Shown one piece after another: positions 1 to 6,289 of a stretch of 9,331 nt of DNA (position 1 is its first letter; each line of letters begins with the position of its first letter). The stretch lies in assembly GCA_030447005.1 (NCBI GenBank), contig JAUJME010000049.1:1-9331 (forward strand), read 5' to 3'. This stretch comes from Solirubrobacteraceae bacterium. Its GTDB lineage: Bacteria > Actinomycetota > Thermoleophilia > Solirubrobacterales > Solirubrobacteraceae. The position numbers and the translations under genes were made by a program. The notes beneath the pieces are model-generated. The model was not told the origin of the DNA, did no database searches, and saw only the letters and a program-made list of their open reading frames with translations.

Positions 1-125
1 AGCTTGAGCGCCGCCTGCTCCACCCGCTCGGCGAAGTCGAGCTCGTTGAAGGTGAAGCGCAGTTCGCCGTACTCGAGCACGTAGTCCGCGCCCGACGAGT
101 AGTTTCCGCGTCGAGTTGAGTCCAT
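1..125 (-). CDS. Unidentified protein, N-terminal 41 codons only
   Basis: This minus-strand frame starts at an ATG (complement of 123-125) and stays open to the window edge, so the gene is cut off after about 41 codons. The peptide begins MDSTRRGNYSSGADYVLEYG and continues with an acidic, amphipathic stretch (ELRFTFNELDFAERVEQAAL). I see no signal peptide, membrane segment or motif that names a family. No clear Shine-Dalgarno lies upstream on the minus strand; the bases just before the ATG read as a CCTCC-type, anti-SD-like run. The gene follows the cysteine-rich gene in the same direction after a 79-bp gap, so co-transcription is possible but not shown. The call rests on an ATG in a frame open to the edge with plausible amino-acid composition. 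Confidence 0.5.
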   Translation of the reverse strand, partial: MDSTRRGNYSSGADYVLEYGELRFTFNELDFAERVEQAALK

Positions 126-204
126 GAGGTGGAGGGCCCTGCCTGCCGGGCGTCGGCATCTTAGGCGCAAATCCTCCGCGGCCTCCTCCCCTGAAACGAA
201 ACTG
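126..204. other. Intergenic gap, the longest in the window
   Basis: This 79-bp stretch lies between the stop of the cysteine-rich gene and the start of the partial gene, both on the minus strand. It includes an 8-bp GC palindrome (AGGGCCCT, 133-140) and a purine/pyrimidine-skewed run around 171-190. I do not see a stem followed by a T-run on the minus strand, so a classical intrinsic terminator is not supported. I also see no good -35/-10 pair for the partial gene. Confidence 0.4.
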
Positions 205-612
205 TCAGGCGGAGGCGAGCCCGTCGCGCAGATCGAAGGCCCGCAGGGCGTCCGGCCCGGCGTCGGGCGCGTCGAAGAAGCGCCGGTTGACGCAGCCGCG
301 GCCCTCGGCGGCGGTCCGGTCGTAGGCCTGCTCGACCTCGAAGGCGCAGCGGCGCAGCGGCGCCCGGGCGAGCGTCACCGCCCCGTAGCCCGCCCGCGTG
401 CGCTCGGCGGCCTCGAACATCTCGACGTCGATCTCGGCCTCGAAGACCTTCTGGAGGCAGCCGAGGTAGCGCTTGCCCGAGAGCGGGTCGTCGTACTGGT
501 AGAGGAAGGCGCAGCCCGCCGCAGCGCAGGTCGCCGGGCGGATGACGCGGTCGCAGAACGTCGAGCACTCGCGGCACTCGTTGCCCTGGGTGCGTCGCGT
601 CATGCGCGCCAT
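205..612 (-). CDS. Small cysteine-rich protein of unknown function
   Basis: The predicted product has 135 residues and eight cysteines. Five sit near the N-terminus in a C-x2-C-x3-C-x8-C-x4-C arrangement (Cys13, 16, 20, 29, 34), and the others are at 52, 89 and 107. An aromatic/acidic segment follows the cluster (residues 36-57: FLYQYDDPLSGKRYLGCLQK and on). No signal peptide or membrane helix is visible, so a cytoplasmic protein is likely. The clustered cysteines suggest metal or Fe-S binding, which is inference. I cannot name a family. The start at 612 was chosen over a second in-frame ATG at 603 because a weak GGTAGG lies about 8 bases upstream of the first. The gene begins 26 bp after the GNAT gene stops, in the same direction, so the two are probably co-transcribed. 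Overlapping frames on both strands lack such a patterned cysteine arrangement. Confidence 0.7.
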   Translation of the reverse strand: MARMTRRTQGNECRECSTFCDRVIRPATCAAAGCAFLYQYDDPLSGKRYLGCLQKVFEAEIDVEMFEAAERTRAGYGAVTLARAPLRRCAFEVEQAYDRTAAEGRGCVNRRFFDAPDAGPDALRAFDLRDGLASA

Positions 613-638
613 CGCGGAAGCCTACCGGCGGCGAACCA

Positions 639-1697
639 TCACCACCACTCGCCGTCGAGCCGCGAGACGACCGCCGCCGGCGTGCCGTAGACGGCGAGCA
701 CCGCGGGGTCGCGGGAGTGGACGACGTGACGCTCGCCGAAGCCCACCGACGAGCGCCGCCGGCGCAGCGGCTCGTGGAGGTGGGGCTCGACCCGGCCGGA
801 GACGAGCGCCGCGCCCCGCGCCGACGCGTCGGCGAGCAGGTCGCCCAGCACCGCCTCGGCGTGGCGCGGCGTGGTCAGCACCTGCATCACGCGGGCCGTC
901 CCGGCCGGGCGCAGGACGTAGGCGTACCAGCCGAGGGGCCGCCGCCCCTGGCGGACGAGCTGCGTCACGAGCTCGCCCGGCACGCCCCGCAGGCGCTCGA
1001 ACACCCAGCCCAGGTAGGCCTCGTCGTAGTCGGCGCGCAGCCGCAGCCCCTTGGCGACCGCCGGCATCTCGGCGAGGGCGAGCGCGGGGGTCAGCGGCTC
1101 GCGGCCGACCGCCGGGTCGGGGACGGGGCGCAGGCCCGGGAGGAACCGCGCCGCCGCCTGCAGGGGGATGCCCGGCACCGCCAGGTCGGTGGTGTCGGGC
1201 CGCACACCGCGGGCCCACTGGCGCGCGAGGCGGGCGGCCAGGCGGCCGGGGCGCAGGATCTGCATCCACTCGAGCGAGCGCGCGGTGTCGACGGTGCCGC
1301 CGAAGGTCGTCCACACGCGGGCGACGACGTCCATGGCGGTGTCGGAGATCGCCAGGTCCTGCGGCCCCTGGAGGGCACGGCCGAGCAGGAGCGCGCCGGC
1401 CGCCCCGCCGCGGTGACGCTCGTCGACGACGAGGTGCGAGCAGCAGATCGCGCGCAGCGCCCGGTCCTCGAAGCGCACCCGCCGCCCGTGCACGGCCAGG
1501 AAGCCGACGATCCGGTCCTCCTCGACCGCCACGAGCGGGCCGCTGTCGGGGTCGGCCCACGGGCTGCCGAGCACGGCGTCGCGCAGGAAGTCCTCCGCGG
1601 CGTGCCGGGCGCCGTGCCGGGTGGCGGGGAAGGCGCCGTCGAACAGGCCGTGCACGGCGGGCAGGTCGGTAGGCTCGAGACGGCGGATGAGGCTCAA
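639..1697 (-). CDS. GNAT-family acyltransferase, two-domain type
   Basis: The product is about 352 residues. The N-terminal part (about 1-135) looks like a GNAT domain: LIRRLEPTDLPAVHGLF at the start, a strand VAVEEDRIVGFLAVHGRRVR (57-76), then HLVVDERHRGGAAGALLL (88-105), whose arginine/glycine loop fits an acetyl-CoA pyrophosphate-binding site. The C-terminal part (about 210-352) repeats a GNAT-like pattern (LGWYAYVLRPAGTARVMQVL, then an alanine-rich helix) and ends in SRLDGEWW. Such enzymes move an acyl group, usually acetyl, from CoA to an amine; the substrate here is unknown. The frame stays open far upstream, but the start is placed at TTG 1695-1697 because the domain begins right after it and anything longer would run into the divergent gene. 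No Shine-Dalgarno precedes this TTG, so the exact start is uncertain. The gene is divergent from the NadE-like gene, with 18 bp between start codons. It probably belongs to the same pathway and leads into the cysteine-rich gene. Confidence 0.82.
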   Translation of the reverse strand: MSLIRRLEPTDLPAVHGLFDGAFPATRHGARHAAEDFLRDAVLGSPWADPDSGPLVAVEEDRIVGFLAVHGRRVRFEDRALRAICCSHLVVDERHRGGAAGALLLGRALQGPQDLAISDTAMDVVARVWTTFGGTVDTARSLEWMQILRPGRLAARLARQWARGVRPDTTDLAVPGIPLQAAARFLPGLRPVPDPAVGREPLTPALALAEMPAVAKGLRLRADYDEAYLGWVFERLRGVPGELVTQLVRQGRRPLGWYAYVLRPAGTARVMQVLTTPRHAEAVLGDLLADASARGAALVSGRVEPHLHEPLRRRRSSVGFGERHVVHSRDPAVLAVYGTPAAVVSRLDGEWW

Positions 1698-1702
1698 GGC
1701 GC

Positions 1703-1710
1703 AAAGAGGG
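1703..1710 (+). promoter_or_regulatory. Ribosome binding site of the NadE-like gene
   Basis: The sequence AAAGAGGG lies here, with its AGAGGG core ending 5 bases before GTG 1716-1718. It decides the start of the NadE-like gene in a frame that is otherwise open far upstream. It falls inside the short gap between the two divergent start codons. Confidence 0.6.
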
Positions 1711-1715
1711 CCGGC

Positions 1716-2708
1716 GTGACGGCGGCGGAAGGCGCACGCTATCCGAGCGACGACGCCCGGCAGTCGCTCTCGCTGGACCTCGGGGCCACCGCCGACCACC
1801 TCGCGGGCCAGATCGCCGACGCGGTGCGCGGGCTGGGGCGGCGGGGCGCCGTCGTCGCGGTGTCGGGCGGGATCGACTCGGGCGTGGTCGCCGGCCTGGC
1901 CGTCCGGGCGCTCGGCCCGAGGCGCGTGATGCTGCTCCGCCTGCCCGAGCGCGACATCGGCACGGGCGCGTCGGACCTCGGCCTCGAGCTCGCCGAGGCG
2001 CTCGGCGCCCCGACCGAGGAGGAGTCGATCACCGCGGCGCTCGACGGCCTGGGCTGCTACCGGCGCCGCGACGCGGCGATCCGCGCCGTCTTCCCCGACT
2101 ACGAGCCCGACTGGCGCCACAAGCTCGTCCGCTCCCCGCCCGGCGGGGTGATCGTCTTCTCCCTCGTCGTCGAGCGCCCCGACGGCAGCCAGGAGCGCCG
2201 GCGGATGCCGCCCGAGGCCTACCGGGCGCTGCTCGCCGCCACCAACCTCAAGCAGCGGGTCCGCAAGGTGCTCGAGTACACCTGGGCCGACCAGCTCGGC
2301 TACGCGGTGCTCGGGACGCCGAACCTGCTCGAGTACGACCAGGGCTTCTTCGTCAAGGGCGGCGACGGGCTCGCCGACGTGAAGCCGATCGCCGGCCTCT
2401 ACAAGTCGCAGGTCTACGCGCTCGCGCCGCTGCTCGGCGTCCCGCCGTCGATCGCCACCCGCGCCCCGACGACGGAGACCTTCTCGCTCCCGCAGTCCCA
2501 GGAGGAGTTCTACTTCGGCCATCCGCACGAGCGGATGGACCTCCTGGTGTGGGGGGAGCGCAACGGCGTGGCGCCCGCCGCGCTCGCGCCGCAGGTCGAC
2601 ATCGGCGCCGCCGAGGTCGAGGCGGCCTACGCGGAGATCGAGCGCCGCCGCACGGCGACCGCCTACCTGCACGCCCCGGCCGTCATGGTGCGCCCCGGCG
2701 CCAGCTAG
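1716..2708 (+). CDS. NAD(+) synthase (NadE)-family, ammonia-dependent type, divergent member
   Basis: The product is 330 residues, starting at GTG 1716 behind a good Shine-Dalgarno. NadE enzymes adenylate nicotinate adenine dinucleotide and amidate it with ammonia. Family marks are the PP-loop SGGIDS (50-55), NLKQRVRK (177-184, where NadE has an N-x-R-x-R-x-R helix) and LGTPNLLEYDQGFFVKGGDG (199-218), followed by DVKPIAGLYKSQVYALAPLLGVP (221-243) as in NadE. No nitrilase-type glutaminase domain is present, so nitrogen must come as free ammonia or from a partner. Two points differ from housekeeping NadE as I know it: an extra segment of about 60 residues (roughly 113-175, including YRRRDAAIRAVFPDY), and GTPNLLE in place of the usual GTGNKSE. 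I believe this marks a separate subfamily found beside amidotransferase and carrier-protein genes, so its substrate may not be the NAD precursor. The stop codon directly touches the next ATG. Confidence 0.85.
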   Translation: MTAAEGARYPSDDARQSLSLDLGATADHLAGQIADAVRGLGRRGAVVAVSGGIDSGVVAGLAVRALGPRRVMLLRLPERDIGTGASDLGLELAEALGAPTEEESITAALDGLGCYRRRDAAIRAVFPDYEPDWRHKLVRSPPGGVIVFSLVVERPDGSQERRRMPPEAYRALLAATNLKQRVRKVLEYTWADQLGYAVLGTPNLLEYDQGFFVKGGDGLADVKPIAGLYKSQVYALAPLLGVPPSIATRAPTTETFSLPQSQEEFYFGHPHERMDLLVWGERNGVAPAALAPQVDIGAAEVEAAYAEIERRRTATAYLHAPAVMVRPGAS

Positions 2709-4685
2709 ATGTGCGGCATCGCCGGGATCGTGCGGGCCGCGGTCGGGGCGCCCGTCGAGGAGGACGCCCTGCGCCGGATGGCCCGAGCGCTGCGCCACCG
2801 GGGCCCTGACGGCTACGGCCTGGCGCTCGACCACGGCGCCGGGCTCGTCTCCACCCGGCTGGCGATCGTCGACCCCGACGGCGGCTGGCAGCCGATGCGC
2901 GGCGACGGCGGGAGCGTGCTCGCCTACAACGGCGAGGTCTTCAACCACCCCGAGCTGCGCAGCGAGCTGACCGCCGAGGGGTGGAAGGCCGCCACCACCT
3001 GCGACACGGAGGTCGCGCTCGCGCTGCTCGAACGCCGTGGCCCGGCGGCGCTGCGCGAGCTCGACGGCCAGTTCGCGATCGCGTGGTGGGAGCCGGGTCC
3101 CCGCCGCCTCACGCTCGCGCGCGACGCGTGGGGGATCCACCCGCTCCACGTCGCCGAGCTGCCGGGCGGCGGCCTGGCCTTCGCGTCGGAGGCCAAGGCG
3201 CTCTTCGCCTCGGGCGAGGTGAGCGCCGCGCCCGACCCGGCCGGCCTCGCCGACGCCTTCGCGCTCTGGGGGCCGCAGCCGCCGCGCTCGGCGTTCCGCG
3301 GCGTCCGCCAGCTCGCTCCGGGCGAGCTGCTCGTGTGGGAGGACGGCGCCGTGCGCTCGGAGCGCTGGGCGGCGGACGCCACGGCGCTCGCGGGCGCGGG
3401 CGGGGAGAGCGACCCGGGCGAGGACCTCGAGGCGCTGCTGCGGGCCAGCGTGCGCCGGCGGCTGCGCGCCGACGTCCCGGTCGGTGCCTACCTCTCCGGC
3501 GGACTGGACTCGAGCCTGATCTGCGCGCTCGCCCAGCAGGAGTCCGGCCACCCGCTGCACACGTTCTCGGTCGCGTTCACCGACCCGCGCTACGACGAGC
3601 GCGCCTACCAGGAGCAGGTCGCGGGCGCGCTCGGGACGGTCCACCACGTCGTCGACGTCGGCGCGCGCGACATCGCCGACGCGTTCGGTGAGGTCGTCCG
3701 CCACGCGGAGACGCCGCTCGTGCGCACCGCCCCCGTCCCGCTCTGGCTGCTGGCCCGCGCCACCCGCGAGCACGGCATCACCGTGGTGGCGACCGGGGAG
3801 GGCGCCGACGAGCTCTTCTGGGGCTATGACCTGCTCAAGGAGGTGGCGCTGCGCGAGCTTCACGCCACGGACCCCGAGCAGGCGCTCGCCCTCGTCGACG
3901 CGCTCTACCCCTACCTCGAGGGCTCGGCGCCGCGCGGCGACGCGTGGCGCCACGTCCTGCTCCGGCCGCCCGCCCCCGGCGACGCGCTCGCCTCCCACCG
4001 CACCCGCGCCGCGGCGGCCGGGGCGATCCGCGGCCTGCTCGACCCGGGCCTCGCCGCCGAGCTCGACGCCGACGCCGCGCTCGACCGTGTCCTCGAGCAC
4101 CTGCCGGCCGGCTTCGCCGCCTGGGGCCCGCTCGAGCGGGCCGCCCACCTCGACCTCGTCACCCTGCTCCCCGGCTACCTGCTCGCCGCCCAGGGCGACC
4201 GCGTGGCGCTCGCCCACGGGGTGGAGGCGCGCTTTCCGTTCCTCGACGAGCGGGTCGCCGCCCACGCCCGCGGGCTGCCCGCCGCCCGCAAGCTCGACGG
4301 CCTGCGCGACAAGGTCGCCCTCCGCGAGCTCGCCCACCGGCTGCTGCCCGCGGTGATCGCCGAGCGGCCCAAGCTGCCCTACCGCGCCCCCGACGTCGCG
4401 CCCTTCGCGGGGCCCGGCGTCCCGGCGTGGGTCGCCGAGCTGCTCTCCGAGGCCGCGCTCGCCGAGGTCGGCCTGTTCGATTCCCGGCGGGTCGCTACCC
4501 TCGTCCGCCGCATCACGGAGGGCCGGGCGCGCGGCGTGCGGGAGGGCATGGCGCTCGTGGCGGTCCTCTCCACCCAGCTCTGGCACCACGAGCTCGTCGA
4601 GCGACCGGGGCCCGAGCCGATCGAGACGACCGAGCCGCGCGTGCGGATCGACCTGACCACCGGACCGCTCAAGGAGGCGGCATGA
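2709..4685 (+). CDS. asnB: Asparagine synthase (glutamine-hydrolysing) family amidotransferase
   Basis: The product is 658 residues. Residues 1-210 form a class II glutaminase domain: Cys2 as nucleophile after removal of Met1 (MCGIAGIV), RGPDG (31-35) and YNGEVFNH (73-80). From about 235 comes the synthetase domain with PP-loop LSGGLDSS (262-269), then GEGADELFWGYD (363-374) and HGVEARFPFLDERV near the C-terminus. The family releases ammonia from glutamine and passes it to an AMP-activated carboxylate. E. coli AsnB, as I recall it, has GG before Y in the GEGSDE-VFGGY motif; here Trp371 replaces the first Gly, a change I associate with AsnB paralogues in biosynthetic clusters. True asparagine synthesis is therefore possible but not assured. 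The ATG follows the upstream TAG with no gap and no clear Shine-Dalgarno of its own, which suggests coupled translation. The stop overlaps the carrier-protein start by 4 bp. Confidence 0.93.
   Translation: MCGIAGIVRAAVGAPVEEDALRRMARALRHRGPDGYGLALDHGAGLVSTRLAIVDPDGGWQPMRGDGGSVLAYNGEVFNHPELRSELTAEGWKAATTCDTEVALALLERRGPAALRELDGQFAIAWWEPGPRRLTLARDAWGIHPLHVAELPGGGLAFASEAKALFASGEVSAAPDPAGLADAFALWGPQPPRSAFRGVRQLAPGELLVWEDGAVRSERWAADATALAGAGGESDPGEDLEALLRASVRRRLRADVPVGAYLSGGLDSSLICALAQQESGHPLHTFSVAFTDPRYDERAYQEQVAGALGTVHHVVDVGARDIADAFGEVVRHAETPLVRTAPVPLWLLARATREHGITVVATGEGADELFWGYDLLKEVALRELHATDPEQALALVDALYPYLEGSAPRGDAWRHVLLRPPAPGDALASHRTRAAAAGAIRGLLDPGLAAELDADAALDRVLEHLPAGFAAWGPLERAAHLDLVTLLPGYLLAAQGDRVALAHGVEARFPFLDERVAAHARGLPAARKLDGLRDKVALRELAHRLLPAVIAERPKLPYRAPDVAPFAGPGVPAWVAELLSEAALAEVGLFDSRRVATLVRRITEGRARGVREGMALVAVLSTQLWHHELVERPGPEPIETTEPRVRIDLTTGPLKEAA
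4671..4677 (+). promoter_or_regulatory. Strong ribosome binding site of the carrier-protein gene
   Basis: AAGGAGG, a near-perfect anti-16S match, lies 4 bases before ATG 4682 and inside the last codons of the amidotransferase gene. It is the strongest Shine-Dalgarno I see in the window. It suggests the carrier protein is made in excess of the two enzymes encoded upstream on the same transcript. Confidence 0.75.
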
Positions 4686-4939
4686 CCGAGACGACGGCCG
4701 TCCGCCCCGAGATCCGGGCGTTCATCGAGGACGAGTTCCTCTACCTCAAGCCCGACCTCGAGCTGGCCGACGGCGACCAGCTCCTCGCCCTCGGGGTGAT
4801 CGACTCGCTCGGCTTCGTCGAGCTGGTCGAGGAGGTCCAGAGCCGCTATGACCTGCGGGTCCCCGACACGGAGATCACCGTCGAGAACTTCGGCTCGATC
4901 GACGCCATCGCGGCCTACGTCGAGCGCAAGCGGGCGTAG
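4682..4939 (+). CDS. Acyl carrier protein
   Basis: The product is 85 residues, acidic and helical, the usual size of a free-standing acyl carrier protein. The phosphopantetheine site is in LGVIDSLGFVELVEEVQ, with the DSL motif at 41-43 and Ser42 as the predicted attachment residue. The C-terminal helix (SIDAIAAYVERKRA) also fits. Such proteins hold acyl or aminoacyl groups as thioesters for transfer. ATG 4682 overlaps the TGA of the amidotransferase gene (ATGA), with a strong AAGGAGG just upstream. The 3' end overlaps the convergent ligase gene by 25 bp. This is probably not the fatty-acid-synthesis AcpP, because no fab genes are near and the neighbours are an adenylating ligase and amidotransferases. 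A dedicated carrier loaded by the ligase is the likely role, which is inference. Confidence 0.92.
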   Translation: MTETTAVRPEIRAFIEDEFLYLKPDLELADGDQLLALGVIDSLGFVELVEEVQSRYDLRVPDTEITVENFGSIDAIAAYVERKRA

Positions 4940-6273
4940 TCGACCTTCCCGGCGCTCGTGACCGGGAGCTCCGCGATCACCCGGACGTCGAAGGAGCGCG
5001 GCGGCAGGCGGAAGCGGCCGGCGAGCGCCGCCCGGACGGCCTGCGGGTCCTCGCCCTCCTCGACGAAGACGCTGATGGCGCGGTCGTCGCGCTCGACCGC
5101 CGCCGCCCGCCGCGGCAGGGCGCGCTCGACGTCGTCGAGGCTCACCCGCAGGCCGAGCAGCTTGGCGAAGCGCGCGAGCCGCCCGGTGACGTACAGGAAG
5201 CCCTCGTCGTCGCGCCGGCCGAGGTCGCCCGTGCGAAGCACGCCGCCCAGCTCGTCGCCCAGCGCGAGGTGCGCGCGCTCGGTGGCGTAGCCGAGCATCA
5301 CGTTGGGGCCGGTGTAGACCAGCTCGCCGCCGGCCTCCCCGTCGACCTCGAGCCGCCCGCCGGGGATGGCGATCCCGATCGAGTCGGGCCGGCGGTCGAG
5401 CTCCTCCGGCGGCAGGTAGGCCATCCGCGCGGTCGCCTCCGTCTGGCCGTACATCACGAAGAACCGCCCCGACCGCGCCCGCATCGTGGCGCCGAGCGCG
5501 CGCGCGACCTCCGGCTCGAGCCGCCCGCCGGCCTGCGTGAGCGTGCGCAGGGCGGGCAGCGAGCGCGCCTCCCAGCCCGCCGCGCGCAGCACGCGGTAGG
5601 AGTGCGGGACGCCGGCGAAGGAGGTGACCGCATGGCGCTCGGCCGCCGCCCAGAACGCCGGGTCGAGCAGCCCGGCTCCGGGCAGCACGACCGCGCCGCC
5701 CGCCAGCAGGTGGCTGTTGAGGACGGAGAGGCCGTAGGAGTAGTGCAGCGGCAGCGAGGCGATCGCCCGCTCGCCCGGGCCGAGATCGAGGTACTCGGCG
5801 ATCGAGCGGGCGTTGGCGGCCATCGCGCCGGCCGACAGGCGGACGAGCTTGGGCGAGCCCGTCGTGCCCGACGTCGCCAGCAGGACGGCGAGATCGGGGT
5901 GGGGCGCCGGCCCGCCGGGCACGTCGCGCTCGGCGACCTCGCCGGCCGGACCGAGGACGAAGCGGGGGGCGTAGCGGCGCTCGAGCTCGGCCGCGGCCTC
6001 GGGCGCCATGCCGTCGTCGGCGAGGATCACCGCGTGGCCGGCGGCGAGCGCGCCCAGGTAGGCGACGACCGTCTGCGGCGTGAGCGCGGCGCGGCAGAGG
6101 ACCACCGACCGCTCCCCGGCCAGCCGCGCGCCCAGCGCCTCGGCCTCCTGGGCGAGCGCGGCGTGGCTCCACTCCCGGCCGCTCGCGGCGTCGACGAGCG
6201 CGAGGATCTCGCGGGCCGGGTGCAGCAGCGCGCGCATTGGCGCGGAGTATGTGCGAAGCAGGCGCGTTAACAC
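4915..6273 (-). CDS. AMP-forming acyl-CoA / acyl-ACP ligase (ANL superfamily)
   Basis: The product is 452 residues if translation starts at GTG 6273. It has the ordered adenylation motifs: LLATSGTTGSPKLVRL (131-146, phosphate-binding loop), FFVMYGQTEA (271-280), RTGDLGRR (347-354, ribose-binding Asp), GRLARFAKLLGLRV (364-377, hinge) and PVTSAGKVDY (437-446) with catalytic Lys443. These enzymes activate a carboxylic acid with ATP and pass the acyl group to CoA or a carrier-protein thiol. The carrier-protein gene next door suggests it is the acceptor, which is inference; the acid is unknown. An AGGAAG (6280-6285) sits 6 bases before the GTG. ATG 6237 (residue 13, MRALLHPAREIL) is an alternative start with no Shine-Dalgarno. 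The 3' end overlaps the carrier gene tail-to-tail. It resembles ligases of exopolysaccharide or exosortase loci in size and style, but no such genes are present here. Confidence 0.9.
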   Translation of the reverse strand: MLTRLLRTYSAPMRALLHPAREILALVDAASGREWSHAALAQEAEALGARLAGERSVVLCRAALTPQTVVAYLGALAAGHAVILADDGMAPEAAAELERRYAPRFVLGPAGEVAERDVPGGPAPHPDLAVLLATSGTTGSPKLVRLSAGAMAANARSIAEYLDLGPGERAIASLPLHYSYGLSVLNSHLLAGGAVVLPGAGLLDPAFWAAAERHAVTSFAGVPHSYRVLRAAGWEARSLPALRTLTQAGGRLEPEVARALGATMRARSGRFFVMYGQTEATARMAYLPPEELDRRPDSIGIAIPGGRLEVDGEAGGELVYTGPNVMLGYATERAHLALGDELGGVLRTGDLGRRDDEGFLYVTGRLARFAKLLGLRVSLDDVERALPRRAAAVERDDRAISVFVEEGEDPQAVRAALAGRFRLPPRSFDVRVIAELPVTSAGKVDYARLRST

Positions 6274-6279
6274 TTCCGA

Positions 6280-6285
6280 CTTCCT
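6280..6285 (-). promoter_or_regulatory. Ribosome binding site favouring the GTG start of the ligase
   Basis: On the minus strand this reads AGGAAG, 6 bases before GTG 6273-6271. It supports the longer form of the ligase over the downstream ATG at 6237. Confidence 0.4.
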
Positions 6286-6289
6286 GTCG

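Noticed and set aside
126..190. Possible rho-independent terminator after the cysteine-rich gene.
   Set aside because: GC-rich partial inverted repeats are present, but no stem with a following T-run on the minus strand.
124..690. A plus-strand frame of 188 codons opposite the cysteine-rich gene.
   Set aside because: Low-complexity antisense product ending in a histidine run; the minus-strand frame has a patterned cysteine cluster and sits in line with its neighbours.
542..1672. A plus-strand frame of 376 codons rich in arginine, alanine and proline, antisense to the GNAT gene.
   Set aside because: Composition typical of a shadow frame in high-GC DNA, with no motif; the GNAT gene explains the sequence.
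717..1715. An N-terminal extension of the NadE-like protein of about 333 residues in the same open frame.
   Set aside because: It is antisense to the GNAT coding region and shows no domain. A clear AAAGAGGG and GTG at 1716 place the start just before the NadE fold, so a fusion protein is not supported.
639..4589. A minus-strand frame open for more than 1300 codons across the GNAT gene and antisense to the NadE-like and AsnB-like genes.
   Set aside because: Only the part below 1697 looks like a protein. The rest is a charged, repetitive antisense translation of clearly recognisable plus-strand enzymes; open antisense frames are expected at this GC content.
6080..6289. A 70-residue N-terminal extension of the GGDEF-EAL protein.
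   Set aside because: It is antisense to the ligase N-terminus and rich in Ser/Arg/Ala with no membrane segment; starts at 6290 or 6302 are more credible.
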